Assembly (NCBI GenBank): GCA_040437565.1
Contig: JBDOQK010000014.1
Location: 496,001 to 560,000, forward strand
Reading direction: 5' to 3'
Origin: Albugo candida
Taxonomy: Eukaryota; Oomycota; Peronosporomycetes; Albuginales
Length of the DNA: 64,000 nt
Shown: positions 33,980 through 44,063 of the stretch, one piece after another
Position numbering within the stretch: the stretch's first letter is position 1
How the letters are laid out: the number at the start of each line of letters is the position of its first letter
Translations under genes and position numbers: made by a program
Notes under the pieces: generated by a model
Databases searched by the model: none
The model's input: the letters and a program-made list of their open reading frames with translations, nothing else
Told to the model about the DNA's origin: nothing

Positions 33980-35962
33980 TTATTTATTTCGATTACAATT
34001 TTCTTCGAAATGATGTCGAGACAAATTGCTTTCCATTTTCTCAAGTTCCATTTGTCCAAGCCGAATCTCCATCCGTAAAATCTCGTACGTCTCCATCACC
34101 TTTGGATCGATATATAAAAATGATCGGATTCGAGATGCAATCTCGATCCAATCGGGTTCAGTTCTGAATTTCATAATAAGCCAGAACAGCGATTCACTCT
34201 GTGCGCTGAGACACAAAGCACACAAACGTTCATACATTCCATTCCAATATTCCCACTCGACTTGAATATGAGACGCGTCCCCGTTTTCTTTCTGCTCCAT
34301 CTCCAGGACATTTCGACGAATTTCTATACGTTTACGAATAACAGAATTGAGTTTTGCGCGAGCTCCCACCATATTTGACAGCGGGCAAAACGCTTTCGTG
34401 ATATCTTCTGAGATTCCAATCCATTGTGGTTTTCGTCGGTTAATGGTTTCAATAGCTAGTTTGCGTTGTAGCTCCTTGATTTCTTCACGCAAACTCACGA
34501 TTATATCGCTTTCCACACGACCAGACGAATGCGTGTAACTGTGATTTCCTCTACAATCGTTGGGTGTCAAACTCGTCTTGATTTTTTTGACGCGATTGGC
34601 GTATTTCAGTGTATTTATTGTTTCTTCTATATTTGCCAAAGAAGGAGCGATATTGGCTACCATTACGGTGCGGCAACTCCCGCCCAATGAATCCTTCAAT
34701 AAACGCGTCAATTTACTGCCGCGATATGGAACAAAGATGGCTGCACTCGTCTCAGTTAAAGTAGATTTGTTACATAAAGCATTGATACAGTTGCCTAACG
34801 CGAGCAAAGAGCGGTTGATATTCGCTCCCTCCAAAAATCGCTGTCCACGATTTTTTGTAACCGCAGCTCGTTCGCTTCCAGCAAGGTCAACGAGCGACAA
34901 TTTTCCAAACTTCAACACAGCACCTTCAGCATCAACGTCATCAGCGTTTCGCGACCGCTGTTCGACAACTAGCTGAAACACGGCGTGACTCCTAGACGAA
35001 ACTGCGTTTACTGCGGTCATTTCTTGTGATCGTTTCTTAGTTCCTCGACGTAATAAACGCATCACTTCCGCTACGTTGCTCACATCAATTTCTGTTATTC
35101 CAACAACCACACTACCTCGACCCGGATCTTCTCTCAATTCCAAAAATTCACTTCCACTATTTGCCAATAGATCACATACATTCTCATTATAAACTTCCAG
35201 AAAGGAAACATTCACGTTATAAACGATCTTAGCCGCAGGATTCTTGTTCACAAGGTCAATGCACGCGAATAAATCGTGTAGTGTGAGCGTGATGATTCCA
35301 GGTTCATTACACGAGCCAAACATGGTGTACGTCTTACCGGCACCCGTACATCCGTACGCAAACACCGTCGCATTAAATCCATTAAGGATTCCGTGAATGA
35401 GAAATTGAGTTGTTCCCATGAAGATTTCCATTTGGCTCTGATTCGGAGTGAACACATAATCAAATGTGTACCGTTTTTTCTCGATCAGTTGTATGCTTTC
35501 TAATCTGCGGGGAACAGCGCAGGTACGCCGATTGGTTGAGCTTCGTAAGATGGACGCTTTTGGTTGCTTATTGGGATGAGTTAGTCGAATTCGATTGGCA
35601 TCTTTATTTATGAGTGGTAGTTGAGAAGCGGACGCATTGTTTGATTTGTGATTCATTATGATAACAGTCTTATGATCCAAAACTTGTACAATTTCAGCGA
35701 CATCTTGCTCATTAATTGTACGAGATCGTAAGCGAACCATAACGAGAACGTTTGCTTGACCTTCCCACAAACGCTTGTTGTGATTCATATCAATCTCTCT
35801 ATACACCGTTTTGATGTGAGATTGCGGTGACAAAATTGAGTCAAGATGGTGTCTGGGTGAATCATCATTTCCACTGGGTTTTTTGCTCGAGCGAATGGGT
35901 GGGAGCGTTGTTGCGCGTGCATTAGTAATTTTCTGGCGAATGGTCGTACATTTCAAAGCCAT
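33980..35962 (-). CDS. Kinesin-8 family motor protein (first representation)
   Basis: An intronless frame of 660 residues. The motor domain spans about residues 70-463: P-loop GCTGAGKT (204-211), switch I NAVSSRSH (319-326), switch II DLAGSE (359-364), YRGSKLTRLLKDSLGG (413-428) and the neck-side TLKYANRVKKIKT. The LREDPGRGSVVVGITE segment and the long insertion before KRYTFDYVF fit kinesin-8 (Kip3/KIF18/KIF19), plus-end motors that shorten microtubules in spindles or cilia. A predicted coiled coil follows (SLREEIKELQRKLA). The tail is short, about 195 residues. An identical representation at 36,650-38,632 is an assembly overlap. Confidence 0.93.
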   Translation of the reverse strand: MALKCTTIRQKITNARATTLPPIRSSKKPSGNDDSPRHHLDSILSPQSHIKTVYREIDMNHNKRLWEGQANVLVMVRLRSRTINEQDVAEIVQVLDHKTVIIMNHKSNNASASQLPLINKDANRIRLTHPNKQPKASILRSSTNRRTCAVPRRLESIQLIEKKRYTFDYVFTPNQSQMEIFMGTTQFLIHGILNGFNATVFAYGCTGAGKTYTMFGSCNEPGIITLTLHDLFACIDLVNKNPAAKIVYNVNVSFLEVYNENVCDLLANSGSEFLELREDPGRGSVVVGITEIDVSNVAEVMRLLRRGTKKRSQEMTAVNAVSSRSHAVFQLVVEQRSRNADDVDAEGAVLKFGKLSLVDLAGSERAAVTKNRGQRFLEGANINRSLLALGNCINALCNKSTLTETSAAIFVPYRGSKLTRLLKDSLGGSCRTVMVANIAPSLANIEETINTLKYANRVKKIKTSLTPNDCRGNHSYTHSSGRVESDIIVSLREEIKELQRKLAIETINRRKPQWIGISEDITKAFCPLSNMVGARAKLNSVIRKRIEIRRNVLEMEQKENGDASHIQVEWEYWNGMYERLCALCLSAQSESLFWLIMKFRTEPDWIEIASRIRSFLYIDPKVMETYEILRMEIRLGQMELEKMESNLSRHHFEENCNRNK

Positions 35963-36176
35963 CCAAAACGGAGGGATTGAGATTTAAGCAAGCGCTTGCT
36001 CGCCATTTTACGAAATGTGATTATGGCGATATTTATAATGAATATAGAATATTTATAGGCGTATGGCGTNNNNNNNNNNNNNNNNNNNNNNNNNNNNNNN
36101 NNNNNNNNNNNNNNNNNNNNNNNNNNNNNNNNNNNNNNNNNNNNNNNNNNNNNNNNNNNNNNNNNNNNNATAATCA

Positions 36177-36625
36177 CACAAGGAATGCCGCTTTTTCGGT
36201 TTGTAATGTTCAGTTCGGTTTGCTCGGCTTTTGCACAAACATTGTACTAACAAATATAAGTAAGATAGAACTTGAAAAACGTCTAATGTAAATTACTTTT
36301 TGCTTCAAAGTGGTTCGCAATGAACTATGAAAAGCGAGTCGTAACCAGCTTTCATGTTTCTCGAATTCAATCAACTCTTCTTCCTCGCTTCGATTGGATC
36401 CAACGAATATAATTTCGAGTAGCTTCTCCTTCACATTGACGCGCTGATAAAACTCTTTCAAAATCGGTAGGAATGCTTGGCAATCACCACACCAATCCGC
36501 CTATCCATGTTGCTTTCAATCAAACTTTACTATTGCGAGCCACGTACCCCGAAGTAGAACGCATGCAGGTTTCCTACAACACTCGAGGCGTCGATTGTAT
36601 CCCCTGACTTTGTCTGTAGTTCCAT
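36177..36625 (-). CDS. Nucleoredoxin-like gene, partial duplicate from contig overlap
   Basis: Identical to 33,507-33,955 and cut off by the N gap, so the last residues are missing. It is the same gene as the one at 33,412-33,955 seen a second time at the start of the next contig. The introns and WCGDC active site are the same. It should not be counted as a paralogue. Confidence 0.85.
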
Positions 36626-36649
36626 TAACTTATATGAATAATTACAAAT

Positions 36650-38632
36650 TTATTTATTTCGATTACAATTTTCTTCGAAATGATGTCGAGACAAATTGCT
36701 TTCCATTTTCTCAAGTTCCATTTGTCCAAGCCGAATCTCCATCCGTAAAATCTCGTACGTCTCCATCACCTTTGGATCGATATATAAAAATGATCGGATT
36801 CGAGATGCAATCTCGATCCAATCGGGTTCAGTTCTGAATTTCATAATAAGCCAGAACAGCGATTCACTCTGTGCGCTGAGACACAAAGCACACAAACGTT
36901 CATACATTCCATTCCAATATTCCCACTCGACTTGAATATGAGACGCGTCCCCGTTTTCTTTCTGCTCCATCTCCAGGACATTTCGACGAATTTCTATACG
37001 TTTACGAATAACAGAATTGAGTTTTGCGCGAGCTCCCACCATATTTGACAGCGGGCAAAACGCTTTCGTGATATCTTCTGAGATTCCAATCCATTGTGGT
37101 TTTCGTCGGTTAATGGTTTCAATAGCTAGTTTGCGTTGTAGCTCCTTGATTTCTTCACGCAAACTCACGATTATATCGCTTTCCACACGACCAGACGAAT
37201 GCGTGTAACTGTGATTTCCTCTACAATCGTTGGGTGTCAAACTCGTCTTGATTTTTTTGACGCGATTGGCGTATTTCAGTGTATTTATTGTTTCTTCTAT
37301 ATTTGCCAAAGAAGGAGCGATATTGGCTACCATTACGGTGCGGCAACTCCCGCCCAATGAATCCTTCAATAAACGCGTCAATTTACTGCCGCGATATGGA
37401 ACAAAGATGGCTGCACTCGTCTCAGTTAAAGTAGATTTGTTACATAAAGCATTGATACAGTTGCCTAACGCGAGCAAAGAGCGGTTGATATTCGCTCCCT
37501 CCAAAAATCGCTGTCCACGATTTTTTGTAACCGCAGCTCGTTCGCTTCCAGCAAGGTCAACGAGCGACAATTTTCCAAACTTCAACACAGCACCTTCAGC
37601 ATCAACGTCATCAGCGTTTCGCGACCGCTGTTCGACAACTAGCTGAAACACGGCGTGACTCCTAGACGAAACTGCGTTTACTGCGGTCATTTCTTGTGAT
37701 CGTTTCTTAGTTCCTCGACGTAATAAACGCATCACTTCCGCTACGTTGCTCACATCAATTTCTGTTATTCCAACAACCACACTACCTCGACCCGGATCTT
37801 CTCTCAATTCCAAAAATTCACTTCCACTATTTGCCAATAGATCACATACATTCTCATTATAAACTTCCAGAAAGGAAACATTCACGTTATAAACGATCTT
37901 AGCCGCAGGATTCTTGTTCACAAGGTCAATGCACGCGAATAAATCGTGTAGTGTGAGCGTGATGATTCCAGGTTCATTACACGAGCCAAACATGGTGTAC
38001 GTCTTACCGGCACCCGTACATCCGTACGCAAACACCGTCGCATTAAATCCATTAAGGATTCCGTGAATGAGAAATTGAGTTGTTCCCATGAAGATTTCCA
38101 TTTGGCTCTGATTCGGAGTGAACACATAATCAAATGTGTACCGTTTTTTCTCGATCAGTTGTATGCTTTCTAATCTGCGGGGAACAGCGCAGGTACGCCG
38201 ATTGGTTGAGCTTCGTAAGATGGACGCTTTTGGTTGCTTATTGGGATGAGTTAGTCGAATTCGATTGGCATCTTTATTTATGAGTGGTAGTTGAGAAGCG
38301 GACGCATTGTTTGATTTGTGATTCATTATGATAACAGTCTTATGATCCAAAACTTGTACAATTTCAGCGACATCTTGCTCATTAATTGTACGAGATCGTA
38401 AGCGAACCATAACGAGAACGTTTGCTTGACCTTCCCACAAACGCTTGTTGTGATTCATATCAATCTCTCTATACACCGTTTTGATGTGAGATTGCGGTGA
38501 CAAAATTGAGTCAAGATGGTGTCTGGGTGAATCATCATTTCCACTGGGTTTTTTGCTCGAGCGAATGGGTGGGAGCGTTGTTGCGCGTGCATTAGTAATT
38601 TTCTGGCGAATGGTCGTACATTTCAAAGCCAT
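36650..38632 (-). CDS. Kinesin-8 family motor protein (second, identical representation)
   Basis: The 660-residue product is identical to that of 33,980-35,962, with all motor motifs (GCTGAGKT, NAVSSRSH, DLAGSE) at the same positions. Real tandem duplicates of any age differ at silent sites and in flanking DNA. Here the flanks are identical too, up to the N gap. This copy is followed by unique sequence from 38,740, so it carries the true upstream context of the gene, while the first copy carries the true downstream context. Confidence 0.9.
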   Translation of the reverse strand: MALKCTTIRQKITNARATTLPPIRSSKKPSGNDDSPRHHLDSILSPQSHIKTVYREIDMNHNKRLWEGQANVLVMVRLRSRTINEQDVAEIVQVLDHKTVIIMNHKSNNASASQLPLINKDANRIRLTHPNKQPKASILRSSTNRRTCAVPRRLESIQLIEKKRYTFDYVFTPNQSQMEIFMGTTQFLIHGILNGFNATVFAYGCTGAGKTYTMFGSCNEPGIITLTLHDLFACIDLVNKNPAAKIVYNVNVSFLEVYNENVCDLLANSGSEFLELREDPGRGSVVVGITEIDVSNVAEVMRLLRRGTKKRSQEMTAVNAVSSRSHAVFQLVVEQRSRNADDVDAEGAVLKFGKLSLVDLAGSERAAVTKNRGQRFLEGANINRSLLALGNCINALCNKSTLTETSAAIFVPYRGSKLTRLLKDSLGGSCRTVMVANIAPSLANIEETINTLKYANRVKKIKTSLTPNDCRGNHSYTHSSGRVESDIIVSLREEIKELQRKLAIETINRRKPQWIGISEDITKAFCPLSNMVGARAKLNSVIRKRIEIRRNVLEMEQKENGDASHIQVEWEYWNGMYERLCALCLSAQSESLFWLIMKFRTEPDWIEIASRIRSFLYIDPKVMETYEILRMEIRLGQMELEKMESNLSRHHFEENCNRNK

Positions 38633-39482
38633 CCAAAACGGAGGGATTGAGATTTAAGCAAGCGCTTGCTCGCCATTTTACGAAATGTGATTATGGCGAT
38701 ATTTATAATGAATATAGAATATTTATAGGCGTATGGCGTTACGAGAGAAATTCTTCTTCTGCAGTATAGGGTTCGAGCACTCTCAAAAGTACAAGCTGAA
38801 AGGAACTGGCTCGAAAGGGTCAATGAGTGGATACTGATTTTGTAAGTGACATTTTTAGAAGACTTCTCGTATTTCCTTGAATAAAACCATTACAGTTAAT
38901 GATGGGTGGATCACTGTAAAGAGATGTCTTGAGTCGTTGAGTGATATTAGTCAGGATTAGCGTACAATTTGGACGAATCTTTGAATCGCAATAATCGGCG
39001 GTCACAAAACCTGTACTGTCTGTCTATCATGCCTATCCCTCTCATACTGTGACAGTTTCGAATGACTTGACTCCCCTCTTTGGCGTTTTTAGGACAAAAC
39101 TCGCAGTTGAGAACGATTCTACCCATCCTTATTCAGGCATTAGTGTATGCGACGCTCTCATTACTGTGACAGATGGATGAACTTTTAATTTATGCAATAA
39201 AGCAGGGTATCAAATTAAATACACTAGTTCTAAGGTCAGAGGCTGAAGCTGTTCTCTTTAATCACCTATGCTATTAGTTTTCCAAGTCAAAGGCAGCTTT
39301 TGACCGTCAGCTTCTTTCTTTCCATTTACTCATCCTTGCCACGATACGTACCCTAAAAGCTTGACATTGACACAGCTGATTATGTTTGGTTCAACCCCTC
39401 TACCGTTTGTTGCGGAGATCATTACATTTACATTGTTCACAAATAATTTCCACAAAATAGAGTCATAGCATCGCGATAGAGA
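38633..39482. other. Intergenic between kinesin and the PX-like gene
   Basis: About 850 bases that hold the kinesin promoter on the left. A possible orphan exon lies at 38,728-38,844 on the plus strand: after an AG it reads REILLLQYRVRALSKVQAER and NWLERVNEWILIL, helical and coding-like, but no partner exon or start was found. Nothing else is supported. Confidence 0.4.
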
Positions 39483-40188
39483 ATGAAAGGTGTCACTGCG
39501 GTAATTACTTCCTGTTTGGGTGGCCGAAGTGAAATATACGCGATCCGAGTGGAGCAGAATAACGCGATGAGTCACTTTGTGTACAAAAACTTGCATGATT
39601 TCGAGTTACTGTGGGAAAATTTGCAAAGGAAGAATGAGAATGAGTGCACTGGAAGTTCGTCGCGAAATAAGTGTGTGTTACACAAGTGGCTTTCCTGTTT
39701 TATGGAACGCTTTGCCTATCAAACGGTACTGAAAACATTACGCACACAAAACAAGGAGACCATCACGTTCCTGAATTTTTTCTTGCAAATTGTCGTACAA
39801 CGGATAACGACATTATATATCGATCCCCAAAGCGCATCTTGTCCAGAAGAAGGAAATTTCTCAACTATAATCGAAAACTTCTTAAGACTGTCATGTGAGC
39901 AGAGTTCTCCTTTGCATCCTTCTCAATTCAGCATGCGACATCAGCAAAGAAAAGAGGACAAATATAGTTCAACCGCTCCAATTTTCCCAGCACGATGGGG
40001 AAACGTATCGCAATTACACCCTTCGTCTACAGGACTTTCGCCTAGAAAACGTCGATGCAGAACTAATTTGGAATCTCTCACAATGGGACACAAGCATGAG
40101 AGTAATAGAATGGCTGCGTCATTACCAACACGTCAACGAGTTTTTGCTGAAGTGGATTTCTGAATTTTTATTTATGGCATTAAGTTGA
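39483..40188 (+). CDS. PX-like (phosphoinositide-binding) domain protein
   Basis: Exon 1 at 39,483-39,894, a 37-bp intron at 39,895-39,931 ending in TTCAG, and exon 2 at 39,932-40,188, giving 222 residues. Without the splice the first frame loses protein-like character, while the second exon reads LQFSQHDGETYRNYTLRLQD and IEWLRHYQHVNEFLLKWI. The N-terminal half resembles a PX domain: a beta strand with EIYAIRVEQ, then FVYKNLHDFELLWENLQ, like the YxRYSDFxxLxxxL core, then a helical FLNFFLQIVV. The basic residue of the core motif is not conserved, so lipid binding is uncertain. If it is a PX protein, it would act at endosomal membranes. The assignment is tentative. Confidence 0.55.
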
Positions 40189-40468
40189 AAGAATCAGGAA
40201 GGTCTTGAGCACTAAGGGCGATCATGAGTCCATCGGTAACAAGCAAGAATGTGGTTGGACATTTACAAGTACTCGCATATCAGGTAGATTCCCCTACACC
40301 CCTTGCAATAAAAGGCGTTTAGTGATTGCATTTACATAAGTCGCTTGAACACTATTTCGAATCTTGCACACAGTGATTTAAAATCAAAACGTACATAATC
40401 TTAGGATCAGCTTTTCTCATTCTTTTCATTGAAGTTGCACCTTTCATGCGAGAAGTACACTATATCAT

Positions 40469-41962
40469 CTAAGAAGCGTTCAACCATGCGCTGATTTGAC
40501 TGTACGCGATACTTTTCACATCAAAATTGAAGTCGTTCTCACTTAGTTGCAAAATCTTAATTAGACCTTCATTGGAATCATCGAAAACAGTGATGTACAC
40601 AGTTGGCTCCGTTGAAGGACGTGATGCGAAATTGTCCGCGCCTGCCTGTATGCTTCCATCGTAGAAGTAATAATGAGTCGATACTTTGTCATGTTGTACG
40701 TTTGTCTCAATTACTTCCGCGATATCTAGCTCGCCGCATCCACCGATACCGCCTTGGTTTCGACAGTTGCATTGATATTGATTACTCCGCACGATCTGTG
40801 CGTTCAACAGCCAAATAGCTGGTTGATTCGTTGTATTTCCTGGCGGCATCATGACTTTTGCGACAAATATCTTTTTACCACCATTCCAACCATGAAACCC
40901 GTAATCCCCATAATATCCTTTACAGCTCTCCTGTCCGTTCTCAGAGTCAGCACACTTCTTTGATGTCATTATATTGATTTCTGCGCCAGTTTTTGCACCA
41001 GCAGTCCAAGTTTGGCCACCGGAATCAGATGCATCTGCCAAAAGACCGTCAAAATGGGTCGGTGAGGTGGCTGATTCTAACCCGTTTGCCGATGCGTAAG
41101 CTTGCGGACTCCTTTCACCGCTATAATCGATATTCGCGTTATTCATGAAAACGATATTGTCATCATCAGGAATGTCTTTGTCATAATAAGAGACTCGGTC
41201 CCATTGATCTCCGTGCGCCACAAATATTGCGATATTGTAAATGATCATTGGTCCACGAAAAACCATTGTGGCTTCTTCACTCATTGGGCCAACCGGATTA
41301 GAGAATTGCACCGTTTCTCGGGAGCAATCTTTCAAACCCATCACCATTTGGTACGATCCAGCTACATTACCTGCCTCTTTGCCGGTATACGTGAAGCTTG
41401 ATTGTACAGTGATAGGATGAGGTGGGTCGTTTGTTCCTGGTGATCCGTTTAAGGTGGAATTAGAATTTGACGGGCAAAAGGTAACCAAGAAATCCACACT
41501 AGCGATGCAATTATGCGTCTTTGTATCGTCAGTCGGGTACAAGTAAGCGTCAGGACACGCTTCACTTTCACAGACGAGTCGGATGCATGGTGGCGATTGT
41601 GACGGGTCGCTTGGGGTGATGGATATTGGGACATTGTACCCAACTTTTCCCGTTAGAGATTTACAGTTTTCATAACTCGAGCAGTAACCACCACCGGGGG
41701 ACACTGTGCTGATATCGTACCAAGTTCTCGAGGTTTCGACACTTATTTCAACAAGCGTAGCATCAGGACTAGTTCCGTGACGAAACATGTTGTTGTATCC
41801 AGGCGTGAAAGAGCGCTCGATTGATCCACCACACGCAATGTCTTCTACGCGTTGATTATCAAAAAGGTTGATTGTGTAACTACACTGATTTTTGAATGTG
41901 AAAATCACAGCGGAGGTAAGTCCCAGACATGTTCCAACGAATAGTTTGAAGACGAGAATCAT
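40469..41962 (-). CDS. Secreted thaumatin-like / TOS1-like glycosidase fusion
   Basis: An intronless frame open from 42,010 (513 residues). The start at 41,962 is preferred because it places MILVFKLFVGTCLGLTSA as a signal peptide. The next about 105 residues are thaumatin-like (IFTFKNQCSYTINLF, IACGGSIERSFTPG, GGGYCSSYENC). The C-terminal half matches the TOS1-like glycosyl hydrolase family (DUF2401): FHGWNGGKKIFVAKVMMP, PAIWLLNAQIVRSNQYQC and GCGELDIAEVIE. In the last, E427-x-D429-x-x-E432 (513-residue numbering) resembles the GH16 ExDxxE catalytic pattern. The cysteine-rich extracellular protein is likely to act on beta-glucan, either in the organism's own wall or at the host interface. No GPI signal is seen at the C-terminus. 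Confidence 0.82.
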   Translation of the reverse strand: MILVFKLFVGTCLGLTSAVIFTFKNQCSYTINLFDNQRVEDIACGGSIERSFTPGYNNMFRHGTSPDATLVEISVETSRTWYDISTVSPGGGYCSSYENCKSLTGKVGYNVPISITPSDPSQSPPCIRLVCESEACPDAYLYPTDDTKTHNCIASVDFLVTFCPSNSNSTLNGSPGTNDPPHPITVQSSFTYTGKEAGNVAGSYQMVMGLKDCSRETVQFSNPVGPMSEEATMVFRGPMIIYNIAIFVAHGDQWDRVSYYDKDIPDDDNIVFMNNANIDYSGERSPQAYASANGLESATSPTHFDGLLADASDSGGQTWTAGAKTGAEINIMTSKKCADSENGQESCKGYYGDYGFHGWNGGKKIFVAKVMMPPGNTTNQPAIWLLNAQIVRSNQYQCNCRNQGGIGGCGELDIAEVIETNVQHDKVSTHYYFYDGSIQAGADNFASRPSTEPTVYITVFDDSNEGLIKILQLSENDFNFDVKSIAYSQISAWLNAS

Positions 41963-42405
41963 TGTACAAGTTTCGTCGAGAAATTTGTTTTCGGTAGGAT
42001 TGGTACGCACTTGGTACGAATGCTTTGGAATTAAAAATGACCACGATTGTCACAAACATACTTAAATACCAAACCGACTTTATCCGTTGCGTTAAATTTT
42101 TGACACAGCGCAAAATCTTCAAACGTGCGAACTTGTGTGTTGATACTGACTCAGATAGATCTTTGTTCTGACATCAAATCCGTTGTTTTAAACTGACGTT
42201 CGAAAAGCACCCGTAACGGTCACTCACTTCAACCAAGAAGGTGCAGTTTTGTCGTCAGGGATGGGTTGATGTCTCGTTCATACTTTTTTTACTATTCAAA
42301 CGACAGTATTGAAATACCGACGTGCGAGCAACGCCATAGTACCATGGGCGATCCAACCCAAAGATTTTTTGGTTGTGCCTCACTTTTATTGGAAGCTAGC
42401 CTAAA
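41963..42405. promoter_or_regulatory. Bidirectional intergenic region between TOS1-like and CoA-kinase genes
   Basis: About 440 bases separate two divergent genes and must hold both promoters. No unambiguous initiator or TATA motif could be assigned. No other gene is seen. Confidence 0.4.
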
Positions 42406-43417
42406 TTGAGGTATGTCGAACACAACGTTTTATCATTTCTAATGTTGGAATGGGTATGCCTCGCTCTACCCGCGGGCATCCTCTGTGGATTTCTGAGAAA
42501 AAAGCAAAAGCTTACAAAATCGAAAAAGAATATCCTCAGCTGGGCGATTATATTGTTTACCGCTAAAATGGTTCGTATCAATTATTTACTTCTTTAACGC
42601 ATAATATTTCTACCTTACAAATACAGACAAACGTTTCTACTGCTTTTCTTGTATTCAGCGTCTTACTGATCGGAGGAGAAATGGGCAATTCAGTCGTAGC
42701 GATTGGACTTACCGGTGGAATTGCTACTGGTAAAAGTACCGTTTCAAAGATTTTCCAGGAAGCTGGTGCGATCATTGTGGATGCCGATGTGATCGCGCGT
42801 AAGGTCGTAGATCCGGGCAAGCCCGCCTATCGCCGAATAATTAGCGCGTTTGGCGAAGACATACTCAATGAGCGCGATAAGACCATAGACCGAGCCAAAC
42901 TTGGTGCTCTGATATTCAACGACATCAAGAAAAGGAAAACACTCAATGCTTGCACTCATGTAATTATTTTGACCTTAATAAGCTACAAATCTTCACTTCC
43001 TCGCTACCAAACTGTAGAAATATATCATTTATGAGATGTTCAAACGCCTTGTATTGCTGAAACTGATATATCGTCACCAAATCGTGATTTTTGACGCGCC
43101 GCTTTTATTCGAAACACATTTTATGGAATTATTTTGCTATCCGATTATTGTGGTTTCTTGCCCAAAAGCCATCGCGATCGATAGGATGAAAAAGCGGAAT
43201 CAACTTGGAGAACACGAAGCAGAACAACGAATTTGTGCGCAAATGTCGCTAGAGGTACATGAATCGTACTCAATGTCATCGAGCTTGGATATAACAGGAC
43301 CTTCTCCGATAGCTAAAAAAGCAAAAAGCACACTTTGTCATCGAAAATAGCGGTTCAATTGACGAATTGACCGAACAAGTAAATCATATTGTTAGCGCAC
43401 TACGGAAAATTCCGTAA
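42406..43417 (+). CDS. Dephospho-CoA kinase with N-terminal membrane segment
   Basis: Four exons (42,406-42,570; 42,627-42,959; 43,018-43,254; 43,313-43,417), all phase 0, with introns of 56-58 bp, giving 279 residues. The kinase starts near residue 78: VVAIGLTGGIATGKST (P-loop), IIVDADVIARKVVDPG, splice-restored LNACTHKYIIYEM, VIFDAPLLFE and the C-terminal FVIENSGSIDELTEQV. These are hallmarks of the CoaE family, which phosphorylates dephospho-CoA to CoA in the last step of CoA synthesis. Residues 9-30 and about 43-72 are hydrophobic, with a basic loop (RKKQKLTKSKK) between, so the enzyme is predicted to be membrane-anchored, perhaps to mitochondria or ER. A second ATG at 42,442 or the ATG at 42,681 could give shorter forms. 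Confidence 0.88.
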
Positions 43418-43501
43418 TGCATGCTGAATCAAACGTAAAAGTTTACATATGTCATTTTGTCTTGACACCACTGTGGCAGCGTGTCGTTCATTTAATTCAG
43501 C

Positions 43502-43717
43502 ATGTACCGATTACTGGCACGTGTGACTGACAAAATGAACCACAATGTCACTTTGCGTACGGACAGATTATTATCGATGGATGCGCTTGTCTCAGATGCG
43601 TTTTTTCAGCAATATTTGGTGCGTAATATGCGATTTTGCCACCATTAATGATATCATACGATCGTCCGGCAGATACCTCATTCCGAAGGTGCGTCGCGCT
43701 GGTCGCAAAAAATGTGA
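43502..43717 (+). CDS. Possible small two-exon gene, 53 residues
   Basis: The frame MYRLLARVTDKMNHNVTLR continues to FFQQYL. A GT-AG intron at 43,619-43,672 then joins it to IPHSEGASRWSQKM and a stop. Coding character of exon 1 is fair, but no family is recognised, and the true gene could be longer or spliced differently. Sequence from 43,704 onward is repeated at 45,172 by contig overlap. Confidence 0.3.
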
Positions 43718-44063
43718 GATTGAGAAAACTTTCCTCCATTTGTCGTACCGTTTGGTCTCAAAAGGTTGAGTCGAATCAGCTGACTGAGCAAGTAGTGAAC
43801 TCATGACGCTTGAATCGCACCTCGATGAGATTTTTTTGGCAGGTTTGATCTCTGCATTATTATGACTGATAAAATGTATAAGTCAGTTACTGAGGAACCT
43901 TTTTAACAATGAGCAAATACCTCAAAAAGTCTGAACGATATGGCTCTCCACGATTGATTCTTGGGGTTGTTTGGTGATTGCCGACATTTAATACGTCTGA
44001 GGTCATGTGCGCTGCTTTCCTACGATACGTATGAGATGTGATAGGATCAGAAAGCAACAGCGC

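Larger units (their letters stand above)
33500..38739. repeat. 2,570-bp contig-end overlap (33,500-36,069 = 36,170-38,739)
   Basis: Two direct copies of 2,570 bases appear base-for-base identical and directly abut the 100-base N run at 36,070-36,169. The first copy ends exactly at the gap and the second begins exactly after it. The repeat cuts into the nucleoredoxin-like gene with no biological boundary. This is what an unmerged overlap of two contigs gives. The kinesin gene should be counted once. Confidence 0.93.

Noticed and set aside
36650-38632. A second kinesin paralogue in tandem
   Set aside because: Identical in coding and flanking sequence and bounded exactly by an N gap, so it is an assembly overlap.
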